A DNA stretch of 38,021 nucleotides from M3007 sp033762055 (GCA_033762055.1 JANRLZ010000090.1:1-38021), one strand, 5' to 3'. Numbered from the stretch's first letter, positions 1-8,284 are shown. The notes: generated by a model from the letters alone, not told the origin. Numbers and translations: made by a program.

Positions 1-124
1 TGGAAAAACTACAGATAATAACTGATGCTTACTTAATCTTCTGTCAAAGAACTTGATTGCTGGTTTTGTGGGTAATCAATAGCATATAAACCTGCATAAA
101 CCCCTCCATCATCATCGCCTTTCC

Positions 125-2302
125 ATGAAACATCTCCTTGCCCTTTCTCTCCTGTTGCTGGCCGCCTGCCAAAATACCCCCAAAAGCGAACAAACCGCTA
201 CGACTTCTTTTGCTGTGAAACCAGGAATTTTTAAACCGGACGCCGCTGTGGCGCCACATCCGGAACAAAAACCGAAAACGCTCACCACTGCCTGGGGCGA
301 CCAGCGCAGCGATGAATATTACTGGCTCAACGAACGGGAAAACCCCGCCGTCAAATCCTACCTCGAAGCGGAAAACCGCTACGCCGACTCGGTGCTGGCG
401 CCCGTTAAAGGCATGCGCGAAAAGCTGTACGAAGAACTCAAGGCCCGCATCAAGGAAGACGACCAGACAGTACCCTATTTCAAAAACGGCTACTGGTATG
501 TCGCCCGCTTCGAAACGGGAAAGGAATACCCCGTCTTCACCCGGCGCAAAGGCGAACTCAGTGCCACCGAAGAAATTCTGGTAGATGTCAACCAACTCGC
601 CGCCGGCAAGGAATACTGCCAGTTCGGGGGCTTTCAGGTGAGCCCCGACAATTCATTGCTGGCCTATTCGGTGGATTATTCGGGACGGAATTTGTTCAAA
701 ATTTACTTCCGCAACCTCGCCATCGGCGCCGATTTGCCCGAATCTTTCGACATAGGCGGCGCTTTCGTATGGGCCAACGACAATAAAACCATTCTCTATG
801 ATACCAAAGACAAAGTGACCCTGCGCAACGACAAAATCTGGCGCCACACGCTCGGCACACCACAAAAACAGGACGTGCTGATGTACCATGAAAAAGATGA
901 AACGCAGTACGCCTACCTCGGCAAATCAAAAAGCGACCAATATTTCTTTATCAACTGCGCCTACACCCAAACGGTGGAGGTGCAATACCTCAACGCCAAC
1001 CAACCGGGCGGAAAATTCCAGACCATCCGCCCGCGCGAGAAGGATTTCTTTTATGATGTAGAACACTGGAACGACAAGTTCCTGATTCGTACCAACTGGG
1101 AAGCCAAAAACTTTCGCCTGATGGAAGCGCCGGTGTCGGCTCCGCAACGCGAAAACTGGAAAGACGTGTTGCCGCATCGCAACGATGTGCTGCTCGACGG
1201 TTTTACCGTATTCAAAGATCACCTCGTTACGGCCGAACACAAAGGCGGCCTCAGTCAGGTACATATCATCCGCTGGTCCGACAAAGCCGATCACTACATT
1301 GAGGTGGGCGAGCCCACTTATGCCTGCTTCATTGACAACAACCCCGAATTCAATACCCAAACGCTGCGCTACGGCTTTGCTTCGCTCAAAACACCCGCTA
1401 CCATCGTGGATTACAACATGGAAAGCCGGGCCAAAGAAATCAAAAAAGTAGCGCCGGTGCTGGGCGGGTTTAATTCCGACAATTACCAGACCGAATACGT
1501 GTGGGCCACGGCCCGCGACGGAGTGAAGGTGCCCGTTTCGCTGGTCTATAAAAAAGGTTTTGTGAAAAATGGATCGGCGCCTTGTCATATCACCGGTTAC
1601 GGCTCCTACGGCAGCAGTTACGATCCCTACTTCAACCGCGACAAACTAAGTCTGCTTGATCGTGGTTTTGTGGTGGCTATTGCGCACATCCGGGGCGGAA
1701 TGGAAATGGGTTACCAGTGGTATGAAGAGGGGAAAATGATGAAGAAAATGAACACCTTCACCGACTTCATTGATTGCACGGAATTCCTGATAAAAGAAAA
1801 ATACACGGCTTCCGACCGGATTTTTGCCGAAGGCCGCTCGGCCGGCGGTCTCCTGATGGGCGTTGTGACCAACCTGCGTCCCGACCTGTATAAAGGCATA
1901 ATCAGTGGCGTACCTTTTGTGGATGTGCTTACGACCATGAGCGACCCCAGCATTCCGCTTACCACCGGAGAATATACCGAATGGGGCAACCCTGCCATTC
2001 AGGCCGAATACGAATACATGAAAAAGTATTCCCCCTACGACAACCTGAAAAAGGGAAATTACCCCAACATGCTGGTACTCACCTCGTTTGCCGACTCGCA
2101 GGTGCAATATTTTGAACCTGCCAAATACGTGGCGCGGCTGCGCGATCTGAAAACCGACAACAATGTGCTGCTCTTCAAAACCAGCATGAGCGGTTCGCAC
2201 GGCGGTGCATCGGGGCGATTCAAACGGCTCGAAGAACGCGCCCTTGAATATGCCTGGATGATGGGCCTGTTGGGTATGGACGGCGTGGAGATGAAGCAGT
2301 AA
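125..2302 (+). CDS. Prolyl oligopeptidase family (S9A, oligopeptidase B-like) lipoprotein
   Basis: This is a serine peptidase expected to cut short peptides, after basic residues if it behaves like oligopeptidase B. It has 725 residues, close to the family's usual 680-720. A lipoprotein signal ends in LLAAC with the lipid-accepting cysteine at residue 15, so the enzyme is probably membrane-anchored in the periplasm. Residues about 50-450 form the propeller half and the rest the alpha/beta hydrolase. The catalytic triad is visible: Ser572 in GRSAGG, Asp657 in SFADSQV and His692 in GSHGGAS. The start was chosen because the signal peptide begins there. A small gene follows after 40 nt in the same direction and may be co-transcribed. 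Family assignment is firm; the preference for basic residues is inferred from the family. Confidence 0.93.
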   Translation: MKHLLALSLLLLAACQNTPKSEQTATTSFAVKPGIFKPDAAVAPHPEQKPKTLTTAWGDQRSDEYYWLNERENPAVKSYLEAENRYADSVLAPVKGMREKLYEELKARIKEDDQTVPYFKNGYWYVARFETGKEYPVFTRRKGELSATEEILVDVNQLAAGKEYCQFGGFQVSPDNSLLAYSVDYSGRNLFKIYFRNLAIGADLPESFDIGGAFVWANDNKTILYDTKDKVTLRNDKIWRHTLGTPQKQDVLMYHEKDETQYAYLGKSKSDQYFFINCAYTQTVEVQYLNANQPGGKFQTIRPREKDFFYDVEHWNDKFLIRTNWEAKNFRLMEAPVSAPQRENWKDVLPHRNDVLLDGFTVFKDHLVTAEHKGGLSQVHIIRWSDKADHYIEVGEPTYACFIDNNPEFNTQTLRYGFASLKTPATIVDYNMESRAKEIKKVAPVLGGFNSDNYQTEYVWATARDGVKVPVSLVYKKGFVKNGSAPCHITGYGSYGSSYDPYFNRDKLSLLDRGFVVAIAHIRGGMEMGYQWYEEGKMMKKMNTFTDFIDCTEFLIKEKYTASDRIFAEGRSAGGLLMGVVTNLRPDLYKGIISGVPFVDVLTTMSDPSIPLTTGEYTEWGNPAIQAEYEYMKKYSPYDNLKKGNYPNMLVLTSFADSQVQYFEPAKYVARLRDLKTDNNVLLFKTSMSGSHGGASGRFKRLEERALEYAWMMGLLGMDGVEMKQ

Positions 2303-2342
2303 GAAACTGTTTTAAAACATTTTCTAAGCGCCGATCAAAACG

Positions 2343-2933
2343 ATGATTTACAGAGTATTGTTTGTTTTCTGCCTACTGCCAGGCTTTGCCTGTGCGCAGC
2401 AGCGTGCGGGAAAAAAATTTGCCCGCCAATTGCTGCTGGGCGCTCATTATGGCTATGCGGAAGATTACCGCTCTGTCCGTGATGAATTTTTTGAACGCGA
2501 AAATTATGTCACTTTGCGAACCGGCATTTCTCTTGCGCCCGACCTGCTTTATGGTGGCATCCAGGCGCGGTTGATCCGGGCCCGCAATTTCGAATCTGAT
2601 GACGTGCACTGCTACATGGCCGGCGTTTGGGCGCGCGGCTACTTGCTGCATCCCTCTCCGTTATCAGGCAAATTTTCCGGACGAAGAATTGGTGTGTTGA
2701 TTGAAAGCGGGTTTTTGATGGGCAATTACGCTTTTGATTACCAACGCAACGGGGTGCGACGATACTTCCAGCGGAGCGGCAACTGGTATGTTCCGATGGC
2801 ACTGGGCGTTGAATTCAGGATTTGGCGCGGGCTAACCATCGAAGGCGCCCTGAATATGATGTACAATAACGGAGGCCGCTGGGATGAGCAGGGCATCGGC
2901 TACCTTAGCCTGGGTTTGAACGGGCATTTTTGA
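2343..2933 (+). CDS. Exported small beta-barrel-like hypothetical protein
   Basis: I do not recognise a named family. The 196-residue product starts with a clear signal peptide (MIYRVLFVFCLLPGFACAQ, cleavage probably after CAQ). The remainder alternates polar and aromatic/hydrophobic residues in short strands, with repeated YGG/GVW/GYL turns, and ends in phenylalanine, as outer-membrane barrels often do. An 8-strand outer-membrane barrel is plausible but inferred from pattern alone. It lies 40 nt after the oligopeptidase gene and may share its transcript. Its last codons form one arm of a hairpin (2913-2949) shared with the end of the convergent gene. Confidence 0.7.
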   Translation: MIYRVLFVFCLLPGFACAQQRAGKKFARQLLLGAHYGYAEDYRSVRDEFFERENYVTLRTGISLAPDLLYGGIQARLIRARNFESDDVHCYMAGVWARGYLLHPSPLSGKFSGRRIGVLIESGFLMGNYAFDYQRNGVRRYFQRSGNWYVPMALGVEFRIWRGLTIEGALNMMYNNGGRWDEQGIGYLSLGLNGHF

Positions 2934-2949
2934 AACGGGCGTTCAAACC
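2913..2949. terminator. Hairpin shared by two convergent gene ends
   Basis: The arms GGTTTGAACG (2913-2922) and CGTTCAAACC (2940-2949) are a perfect 10-bp inverted repeat around a 17-nt loop. The stop codon of the + gene (2931-2933) lies in the loop, and the stop codon of the - gene (2943-2945) lies in the right arm. Only 9 nt separate the two genes, so one structure could end both transcripts. There is no strong T-run, so termination activity is inferred. Confidence 0.5.
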
Positions 2950-3404
2950 TCCAAATTCTCCCGCTTCCATTCTTCAAAATGACTGCCGGGAAGAAAGGAG
3001 ATTTTTTTACCAAAACGCCCCGCTGCGCGCAAGTGCAGGTGAATAAGGCGGCGTCCCAGGTGTCTTTTTTCCTCGATGCGTTCCACGTCGCTCCAGGGGT
3101 AGCGAACGGTGGTCCAGTAATTGGTTACAAACAGGTGGGTGGCATTGGCATCCACGCGTTTGAGGCGCCAGAGGGTGCTGCGCACCAATAAAAACCAGCC
3201 AACCCAAATGGTGAATATCGTTACCCGCCCCCAAATAATCGGGAAAGACAGGTATAAATCTTCTTCCGGAATCAACAGAAAGGTAAGCAGCAATCCGCTC
3301 AAAAACACGGTGCCGAATATGGGGATGAAAACACGCCAGAACAGGGTTGCATTCGAGGAGAGGCATTCGGTTGGGGCGTTGACGCCCCCGGTTTGATCAT
3401 TCAT
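2943..3404 (-). CDS. Small two-helix membrane hypothetical protein (PH-like tail)
   Basis: The start used is the ATG at 3404, giving 153 residues. The frame stays open further upstream, but that extension runs through the terminator hairpin of the preceding gene. The protein has a short polar N-terminus, two adjacent hydrophobic segments (about residues 15-37 and 46-68), then a soluble C-terminal half with VDANATHLFVTNYWTTVRYPW followed by alternating strands. This layout of two helices followed by a small beta domain resembles bacterial PH-domain (YdbT-like) membrane proteins. That similarity is a pattern judgement; no function can be assigned. It converges with the 196-aa gene at 2343. Confidence 0.65.
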   Translation of the reverse strand: MNDQTGGVNAPTECLSSNATLFWRVFIPIFGTVFLSGLLLTFLLIPEEDLYLSFPIIWGRVTIFTIWVGWFLLVRSTLWRLKRVDANATHLFVTNYWTTVRYPWSDVERIEEKRHLGRRLIHLHLRAAGRFGKKISFLPGSHFEEWKRENLEV

Positions 3405-3413
3405 AATAAAAAG

Positions 3414-3441
3414 GCCGCGCCCCACATAGAGGGAGCGCGGC
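3414..3441 (-). terminator. Rho-independent terminator of the vWA/HYR gene
   Basis: Read on the minus strand, GCCGCGC pairs with GCGCGGC, with an extra CCC/GGG pairing inside. A CTTTTT run (plus-strand A-run 3408-3412) follows. It lies 22 nt past the stop codon at 3464 and just before the start codon of the next gene at 3404. Confidence 0.75.
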
Positions 3442-3463
3442 GTAAAAGTACGATGGGAAGCAA

Positions 3464-5428
3464 TTACGGTTTGCAAACGCTTCGGCCTTTGTTGACGCAT
3501 TTCAACACGTCGAGCAAGTGTTTGGTGTGTTCGGGTACCAGCAAACTGACATTCACGTTGCCCAGTGTCAGGTCGGTGACACGAAGCAGCTCGTTTACGT
3601 CCGGATTGGGCGCAAGGGCCTGACGCACGATGAAGTGCATGTCACAGGGAATGGCGCTCAATTTCGTTTTACCCAGGTCAGGATTCAGGCGCACCAGAAT
3701 TTTCAGTTTCATGGCTTCACCCAGCAAGGGGTTCATGATTTGACCGGTCACCGGGTCAAGCGGATTGCTCATCAACCGGCAGTCGGCGCCGGCTACGGCA
3801 TCATCGAATTTGAGGGCAGTCGGCGTAACGCCGGCGTAAGGCAACCATTTTACCACACAATTTCCTTTACCAGCAGGCAAGGTTACCGTGGCAGCCGTTT
3901 GTCCCCATACCAAGGGGCCGGAAGCGAGCGCCTCTTCAATCAGCGGGGTTACGTCCTTGGTAATTACCTGCACGCATTTGCTGGTGTTGCCGCAGTTGTC
4001 GGTCGCCGTCCAGTGGCGTTCGGTGATGCAGAACCAGTCGCAATCGCCCGAAATAGGGATGTCGCGGTGGGTGATACTAAGGTCGGTGTCGCAGTTGTCT
4101 GTCGCTGTGGCCGAGCCGGTTTTTCCGACGGAAATATCGCAGGTGACGGTGGCATTGGCCGGGCAGCTGATGACCGGCGGCTTTTTGTCTTCCACCGAAA
4201 TGATCTGCATACAGGTGGTAATGTTGCCATGTACATCGGCTGCGGTCCAGCTGCGTTGCAGGGTAAATTCATTTTCGCAACTGCCATCTATGCGTACATC
4301 CTTGTGCGAGATGCCGCCTACGCCACAGTTGTCGGTTGCCGTGGCGGTACCGGTGTTGGCGGGAAGCGAAGATTCCTCGCAACTGATCAGTTTGCCGGCG
4401 GGACAGGTGATTTTGGGTGCTTCCAGGTCGAGGATGGTGATTTTGAAGGTACAGGAAGCGGTGTTGCCTGCCTTGTCGGTTGCTGTACAGGTAACGATCG
4501 TCGGCCCCACGTTAAAGAAACTGCCGGGTGGAGGTGTGCAAACCAACGACATGTTTTCACACTCGTCGGTAGCAGTGGTGACGTAGGAAACAATTTTTCC
4601 GCATTTGCCCGGGTCATTCCCCTGTTTGATCGGCAGCGGACAAGTAATAACAGGCGCTTTGGTGTCGAAAAGTGAATTAGCCAGATCAACCAGGCCGTCG
4701 CTCAGACTGGAAAAATCTTCCAGTGTCCAGTCGGCTCCTTCGGCAAAACTGGCATCCACATTTAATTGGTGCGGGCCGGAAAGGTTCTTCAGGTGGTTGT
4801 TGCAAATATCAGCGCCGATTCCGATGGCGAAGATGTACGTTTTTCTTGGCGCAGATTTGAGGGAGTTGGCGATAGCGCTCCATGCCGAGGGGTCAATATT
4901 TCCTGTTTGTGGTTGACCGTCGGTAATGAAAAAGATCAAATCAACCCGTGGGAACTCCATCGCTTTATTTAGTGCCGCTTCATAATTAGTGCAACTGCTG
5001 GGATTATACCCGCTATTCATGTGGTTGGTAACATTTTCTACAAACCCCGGGCTTTCCACATCGTACAAAAAATTAGGGGGCAGGGCATTGAACGCATCGT
5101 TATTGAATTCGATCAACCCCATTTCAAGTTTGCCGGGTGCGTCGGTGAGTTCTTCCAATTTATCGGCAAAATTGCTAACAGCCAGTCTTACTTGAGGCGC
5201 CGAGGTACCTACGGATGAGGATTCATCCAGAATGACCAGAATTTTAAATGGGCCGTCGCCCGGACCTTTGCAACCCGGAGGAACCGGGTTGTCCACTATG
5301 GTTGAAAGGGCAATACAAGGTGGGGGAGGAACGCATTGTGCATGCGATTGAACGGAAAAGATGCCAAGCCAACCCACTACAAGAAGGCTACAAACCGGCC
5401 AGCCGGCTTTCAGAAATTGCTTTTTCAT
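3464..5428 (-). CDS. Secreted von Willebrand factor A domain protein with HYR-type repeats
   Basis: This 654-residue exported protein is probably involved in adhesion or surface binding. A signal peptide covers residues 1-30 (ending SHAQ). A vWA domain spans about 62-250 with a metal-ion MIDAS motif D68-E-S-S-S72 and a second acidic site in FFITDG (D170). A HYR domain (about 256-333, DTKAPVITCP...VGPTIVTCTATD) follows. Then come two related cysteine-rich repeats, about 338-412 and 418-490, each with TATATDNC and a W(T)A-D-GN core. The C-terminal 160 residues match nothing I recognise. No type IX sorting domain is visible, so secretion beyond the periplasm is uncertain. Cysteines are abundant, implying disulfides. 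It is a single gene with its own terminator. Confidence 0.88.
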   Translation of the reverse strand: MKKQFLKAGWPVCSLLVVGWLGIFSVQSHAQCVPPPPCIALSTIVDNPVPPGCKGPGDGPFKILVILDESSSVGTSAPQVRLAVSNFADKLEELTDAPGKLEMGLIEFNNDAFNALPPNFLYDVESPGFVENVTNHMNSGYNPSSCTNYEAALNKAMEFPRVDLIFFITDGQPQTGNIDPSAWSAIANSLKSAPRKTYIFAIGIGADICNNHLKNLSGPHQLNVDASFAEGADWTLEDFSSLSDGLVDLANSLFDTKAPVITCPLPIKQGNDPGKCGKIVSYVTTATDECENMSLVCTPPPGSFFNVGPTIVTCTATDKAGNTASCTFKITILDLEAPKITCPAGKLISCEESSLPANTGTATATDNCGVGGISHKDVRIDGSCENEFTLQRSWTAADVHGNITTCMQIISVEDKKPPVISCPANATVTCDISVGKTGSATATDNCDTDLSITHRDIPISGDCDWFCITERHWTATDNCGNTSKCVQVITKDVTPLIEEALASGPLVWGQTAATVTLPAGKGNCVVKWLPYAGVTPTALKFDDAVAGADCRLMSNPLDPVTGQIMNPLLGEAMKLKILVRLNPDLGKTKLSAIPCDMHFIVRQALAPNPDVNELLRVTDLTLGNVNVSLLVPEHTKHLLDVLKCVNKGRSVCKP

Positions 5429-5563
5429 CGTTTGGAAATTTTGAGTGAATGTTTAGGAAGCATTGCTTCTTCCCATAATGTACCTATTCGGAGCCGTCGT
5501 GAACAACAACCGTTACATGTTTGCAAAATTTCCTATAGATCGAAATAAAAGCCCGATAAAACA

Positions 5564-5601
5564 CAAAGCCTCGTCTGCAAACACTTGCAAACGAGGCTTT
5601 G
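5564..5601 (-). terminator. Terminator downstream of the efflux adaptor gene
   Basis: An 11-bp perfect stem, CAAAGCCTCGT / ACGAGGCTTTG, has a short inner TGCAA/TTGCA pairing and is followed on the minus strand by TGTTTTAT. It lies beyond the heptamer array, about 115 nt past the stop codon at 5716. The array would therefore be part of the 3' untranslated region. Confidence 0.65.
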
Positions 5602-5628
5602 TAAAATATGTGATCCTCTTTCCATCCG

Positions 5629-5719
5629 CCGTCCACCGTCTGCCGTCTGCCGTACACCGTAGGCCGTAGTCCGTCCACCGTCCACCGTCCACCGTCTGCC
5701 GTCCACCGTAGACCGTCAA
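5629..5719. repeat. Degenerate heptamer tandem array, 13 units of CCGTnnn
   Basis: Thirteen consecutive 7-nt units each begin with CCGT. The last three bases vary among a few choices (CCA five times, TG-type, ACA, AGG, AGT, AGA, CAA). The array stays exactly in 7-nt phase over 91 bp with no indel. Its last unit contains the stop codon of the efflux adaptor gene (5716-5718). It is not a CRISPR array: there are no spacers. It is comparable in kind to the short tandemly repeated heptamers known from cyanobacteria; no relationship is implied. Confidence 0.9.
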
Positions 5720-7194
5720 TCCACCTCTACACTGATACCGCTTTTCTTTTCCTGGCCTTCGCCTTTCTTTTTGTCGCTCACCCGGATACGGCTGCCGCCT
5801 TTCAGTTTGCGTGCAATAGCCGAATAAGGGCCGGTCACTACGGTTTCGCCCTCCTGCAGGCCTGATACGATTTCGATGTAATCATTGTCTTGAATCCCGG
5901 TTTTTACCTCGCGCACGCCCACGGTATCGCCTGAAACGACAAACACGATTTCCTTGATGAGGTCGTTGTCTTTTTTGCTTACTTCCCGGGCTTCGGGAGC
6001 GTCTTTGTCTTTTTTATCCTCCTCTTTGTCTTCTTCGCGTGCGGTGACAGAAATGATGGGTACCGACAAGGTACCGTCAGCTGTGTGAGTGAAGATATCC
6101 ACGGAGGCCGACATGCCCGGACGGAAGGGATAACGGCGACCATCTTTCAACAGATCGGCATAGGAGACAGGGTCAACGCGAATTTTGACTACGAAGTTGG
6201 TCACCTGGTCGGTGTTGAGACTTACGCCACCCACGCTGCCGACATTGCTGGCGCTGTTGGCGATTTCGGTTACTTTGCCCTTGAATTTGCGGCCCAGGTA
6301 GGCGTCTACCTCAATATCGGCCTCATCATTAAGGCTTACTTTAAGGATGTCGTTTTCGCTCACATCCACCTGCACTTCCATGCTGCGGAGATTGGCCACG
6401 CGCATCATTTCGGTGCCGGCCATTTGCAGGGTACCCACGACGCGTTCACCTTTTTCTACATTTAATTTGCTGATGATACCGCTCACCGGAGCGGTCACGA
6501 TGGTTTTTTGCAGACTGGTGCGCAGTTCTTTCAGTCGGGCGTTGGCGCTGTTGATGCCATATTCGGAGGCGCGTACCCCGGCTTTTGCGCTGTTAAGGTT
6601 GCTTTCCGCCGATTGGAGGCTTGCTTCGGAGGCGGCTAAGGCGCTTTCCGCCGATTTGAGATTGCTTTGCGAAGTCTCAATTTCGGCGGTGGAAATAACA
6701 CCGTCTTTGTACAGTTTTTCATTGCGCTGGTGGGTATTGCGCGCCACTTCGAGTTGGGCGATCAGGCGCTGGCGATCGGCTTTTAATTGCTCGATCTGGG
6801 CGTTGCTGCCTTGTACATTCGAGCTGGAAATATCGCGTTGCGAGCGGGCGGTATTTACGGAGGCTTCGCCCTGTTCGACGGCACTCTGGTATTCGTCGGG
6901 GCGGATTTTGGCAAGTATTTGCCCTGCGGTGACGGAATCCCCTTCTTTTACATACAATTCAATGATCTCTCCCGACACGTCGGAACTGATTTTCACTTCC
7001 GTTTCGGGGAAGATTTTACCGCTTGCGCTGACGGTTTCACGGATGGAGCGTTTTTCGGCTTTTTCAACGGTTACCTCTTCGCCTTTGGGCTTTTGGCGGG
7101 CTTTAACGGCGGCGGCCACGAGGAGCAGCACAAAAACACCGATGAGGGCGTAAAGCAGGGTTCTTTTTTTCTGTTTGGGCGGTTGAATGGCCAT
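5716..7194 (-). CDS. Efflux periplasmic adaptor (HlyD/MacA/AcrA family membrane fusion protein)
   Basis: This protein bridges an inner-membrane transporter and an outer-membrane channel. It has 492 residues. An N-terminal anchor helix (about 12-31) precedes a lipoyl half-domain (VSASGKIFPETEVKISSDVSGEI). A long alpha-hairpin, about 109-238, is rich in Ala, Ser and Gln. The second lipoyl half (KTIVTAPVSGIISKLNVEKGERV) and the beta-barrel follow. A highly charged insertion (EEDKEEDKKDKDAPEAREV) lies near residue 400 and looks like a flexible linker. The usual permease and TolC partner are not adjacent, so the transporter served is unknown. The heptamer array begins at its stop codon. Confidence 0.9.
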   Translation of the reverse strand: MAIQPPKQKKRTLLYALIGVFVLLLVAAAVKARQKPKGEEVTVEKAEKRSIRETVSASGKIFPETEVKISSDVSGEIIELYVKEGDSVTAGQILAKIRPDEYQSAVEQGEASVNTARSQRDISSSNVQGSNAQIEQLKADRQRLIAQLEVARNTHQRNEKLYKDGVISTAEIETSQSNLKSAESALAASEASLQSAESNLNSAKAGVRASEYGINSANARLKELRTSLQKTIVTAPVSGIISKLNVEKGERVVGTLQMAGTEMMRVANLRSMEVQVDVSENDILKVSLNDEADIEVDAYLGRKFKGKVTEIANSASNVGSVGGVSLNTDQVTNFVVKIRVDPVSYADLLKDGRRYPFRPGMSASVDIFTHTADGTLSVPIISVTAREEDKEEDKKDKDAPEAREVSKKDNDLIKEIVFVVSGDTVGVREVKTGIQDNDYIEIVSGLQEGETVVTGPYSAIARKLKGGSRIRVSDKKKGEGQEKKSGISVEVD

Positions 7195-7394
7195 TTTTCG
7201 TTGATTGTTTCAGCGTAAAAACCTGTTATGTGGTTGGGCAGGATTTTACTTTTCAAAAAGATGGATACACAGTATGCCTGTTTCCAAATAAGCAGGCAGC
7301 ACTTTTGTGCGAAGTTCCATACTACTGATGAAGAGAGCAGAAAGACTTGGATAAATGGCGTAAAACGCTGGATGAAAATTGTCCGTCGGGGGTA

Positions 7395-7418
7395 TTTAGG
7401 AACGGACCCGTTCCTAAA
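7395..7418. promoter_or_regulatory. 11-bp-arm palindrome, possible operator
   Basis: TTTAGGAACGG and CCGTTCCTAAA are perfect inverted arms separated by only AC. A two-base loop is too short for a stable RNA hairpin, so this looks more like a binding site for a dimeric DNA-binding protein than a terminator. It sits about 200 bp upstream of the efflux adaptor start codon. Efflux genes are often controlled by TetR-type dimers on such sites, but no regulator gene is nearby. Confidence 0.45.
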
Positions 7419-7436
7419 AAATGTTCGTAAAAAAAA

Positions 7437-7467
7437 TCGCCGGAGCGATGCAACATCTCTCCGGCGA
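7437..7467 (-). terminator. Terminator after the 7531-8019 reading frame
   Basis: TCGCCGGAG / CTCCGGCGA forms a 9-bp stem, with GAT/ATC pairing inside. On the minus strand it is followed by TTTTTTTT (plus-strand A-run 7429-7436). A good terminator here supports transcription of the minus-strand frame that ends at 7531. Confidence 0.8.
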
Positions 7468-7530
7468 AAGGCTTGCACCATGTAGTGCAAATAACAGGAA
7501 AAGTATTTTAGGTGGGAGTGCGCCGTGAAA

Positions 7531-8019
7531 TCACGATTTTGGATCCTGCATCTTATTTCGGATGCGTTCCATGAGTGCCGGAGAAGCTTTTTCGCGCGTC
7601 ATATTAGCTTTGAGCAGTGAGCGCAGTGATTCCACTTCGGGAGATTCTGGTTGCCTTGGCGCCGGTTTTTCGGCAAAAATCTGGGGGTCAAAAATGGGGG
7701 TATCTGCGGGGTTGTTGGGGAATGGTGCTGTGTTGGACTGGAGTTTGTCGCCGGCGGGGACGCCATTGACTTTACGTGCATTTTTCATGTTAACCTGAAT
7801 TTGTGCCGACGCTCCATCAACGGGTTTGCTGCCTGCCGGGCTGCTTTTGCCGAAAAGACCGGGTTGCGCATATTGTTCGCAACGGTTGCCTGCCGTGCCT
7901 GAACATATCCATATGCGCGACCAATTTATCGCGGAATTACGGGTGAAAAGCGGCGAACGCAAGGAGCGGGCGACTTGCGCCTGCTGGCCGGTGGTGGAAC
8001 GCTGACTTGTGAAGAACAT
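7531..8019 (-). CDS. Small hypothetical protein downstream of the ECF sigma gene
   Basis: Function unknown. The frame encodes up to 162 residues from the ATG at 8019. An internal ATG at 7788 would give 85 residues. The first half has poorly protein-like composition; the second half is more convincing, with a proline-rich stretch and a predicted helical end (ESLRSLLKANMTREK, PALMERIRNKMQ). The C-terminal helix resembles the tail of small anti-sigma-type proteins encoded after ECF sigma genes, but no zinc-binding HxxxCxxC motif is present. A terminator follows the stop. A 162-bp repeat element lies between it and the sigma gene and may have separated it from its original promoter. The shorter start is a real alternative. 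Confidence 0.45.
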   Translation of the reverse strand: MFFTSQRSTTGQQAQVARSLRSPLFTRNSAINWSRIWICSGTAGNRCEQYAQPGLFGKSSPAGSKPVDGASAQIQVNMKNARKVNGVPAGDKLQSNTAPFPNNPADTPIFDPQIFAEKPAPRQPESPEVESLRSLLKANMTREKASPALMERIRNKMQDPKS

Positions 8020-8034
8020 AATGATTGAATGTTA

Positions 8035-8196
8035 GAAGTTGTTTGCGTTAATTTCACTGGCTTGTTCAGGCCTCTTTCTGACCTACTCTGCGCTTATTTT
8101 TTCAGCAATAAAAACCCATTATTCCCTCAAAAATAAACCTTGATTGGCTCAAAAATCTGCGCTGACCAACCTCAGCAAATTAACTTAAACAACTTT
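8035..8196 (-). mobile_element. MITE-like element, copy A (162 bp)
   Basis: The non-coding element has terminal inverted repeats: left GAAGTTGTTTGCGTTAATTT (8035-8054) and right AAATTAACTTAAACAACTTT (8177-8196). The whole 162 bp matches the reverse complement of 33245-33406 with about 8 mismatches and no gaps (about 95%, counted by eye). It lies between the ECF sigma gene and the small reading frame downstream, starting 16 bp upstream of that frame's first ATG. No transposase and no clear target duplication are visible. Strand is set relative to copy B, called +. Confidence 0.85.
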
Positions 8197-8235
8197 TTTA
8201 AAATTTTTACTTACAGGTTTAGGGGTTCTCAAACG

Positions 8236-8284
8236 AAGAGGGTTTGCCGCGGACAGTGATTACTGCTTTCGGGCAAACCCTCTT
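8236..8284 (-). terminator. Hairpin after the ECF sigma gene
   Basis: AAGAGGGTTTGCC and GGCAAACCCTCTT form a 13-bp stem six bases past the stop codon at 8290, with a 23-nt loop. The T-run on the minus strand is weak (TTCGTTTG), so it may act as a terminator or as a 3'-end stabiliser. Confidence 0.6.

Larger units (their letters stand above)
7195..7530. other. Intergenic region (336 bp) with palindrome and terminator
   Basis: I see no convincing gene here. It contains the upstream region of the efflux adaptor, a near-perfect palindrome (7395-7418) and a terminator (7437-7467) for the gene to the right. The short open frame at 7228-7485 (+) runs through both structures and has no protein-like features. 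Confidence 0.6.

Noticed and set aside
1..124. Promoter of the oligopeptidase gene
   Set aside because: TTTTG near 73-77 and TATAAACC near 86 do not give the expected spacing or -7 sequence; nothing convincing found.
3518..4675. Long plus-strand frame opposite the vWA/HYR gene
   Set aside because: It is a shadow of a GC-biased coding strand; the minus-strand product has a signal peptide and clear domains.
5629..5719. CRISPR array
   Set aside because: Units are 7 nt with no spacers and no cas genes are present.
7228..7485. Plus-strand open frame of 85 codons
   Set aside because: It runs through the palindrome at 7395 and the terminator at 7437, has no recognisable start context or protein features.
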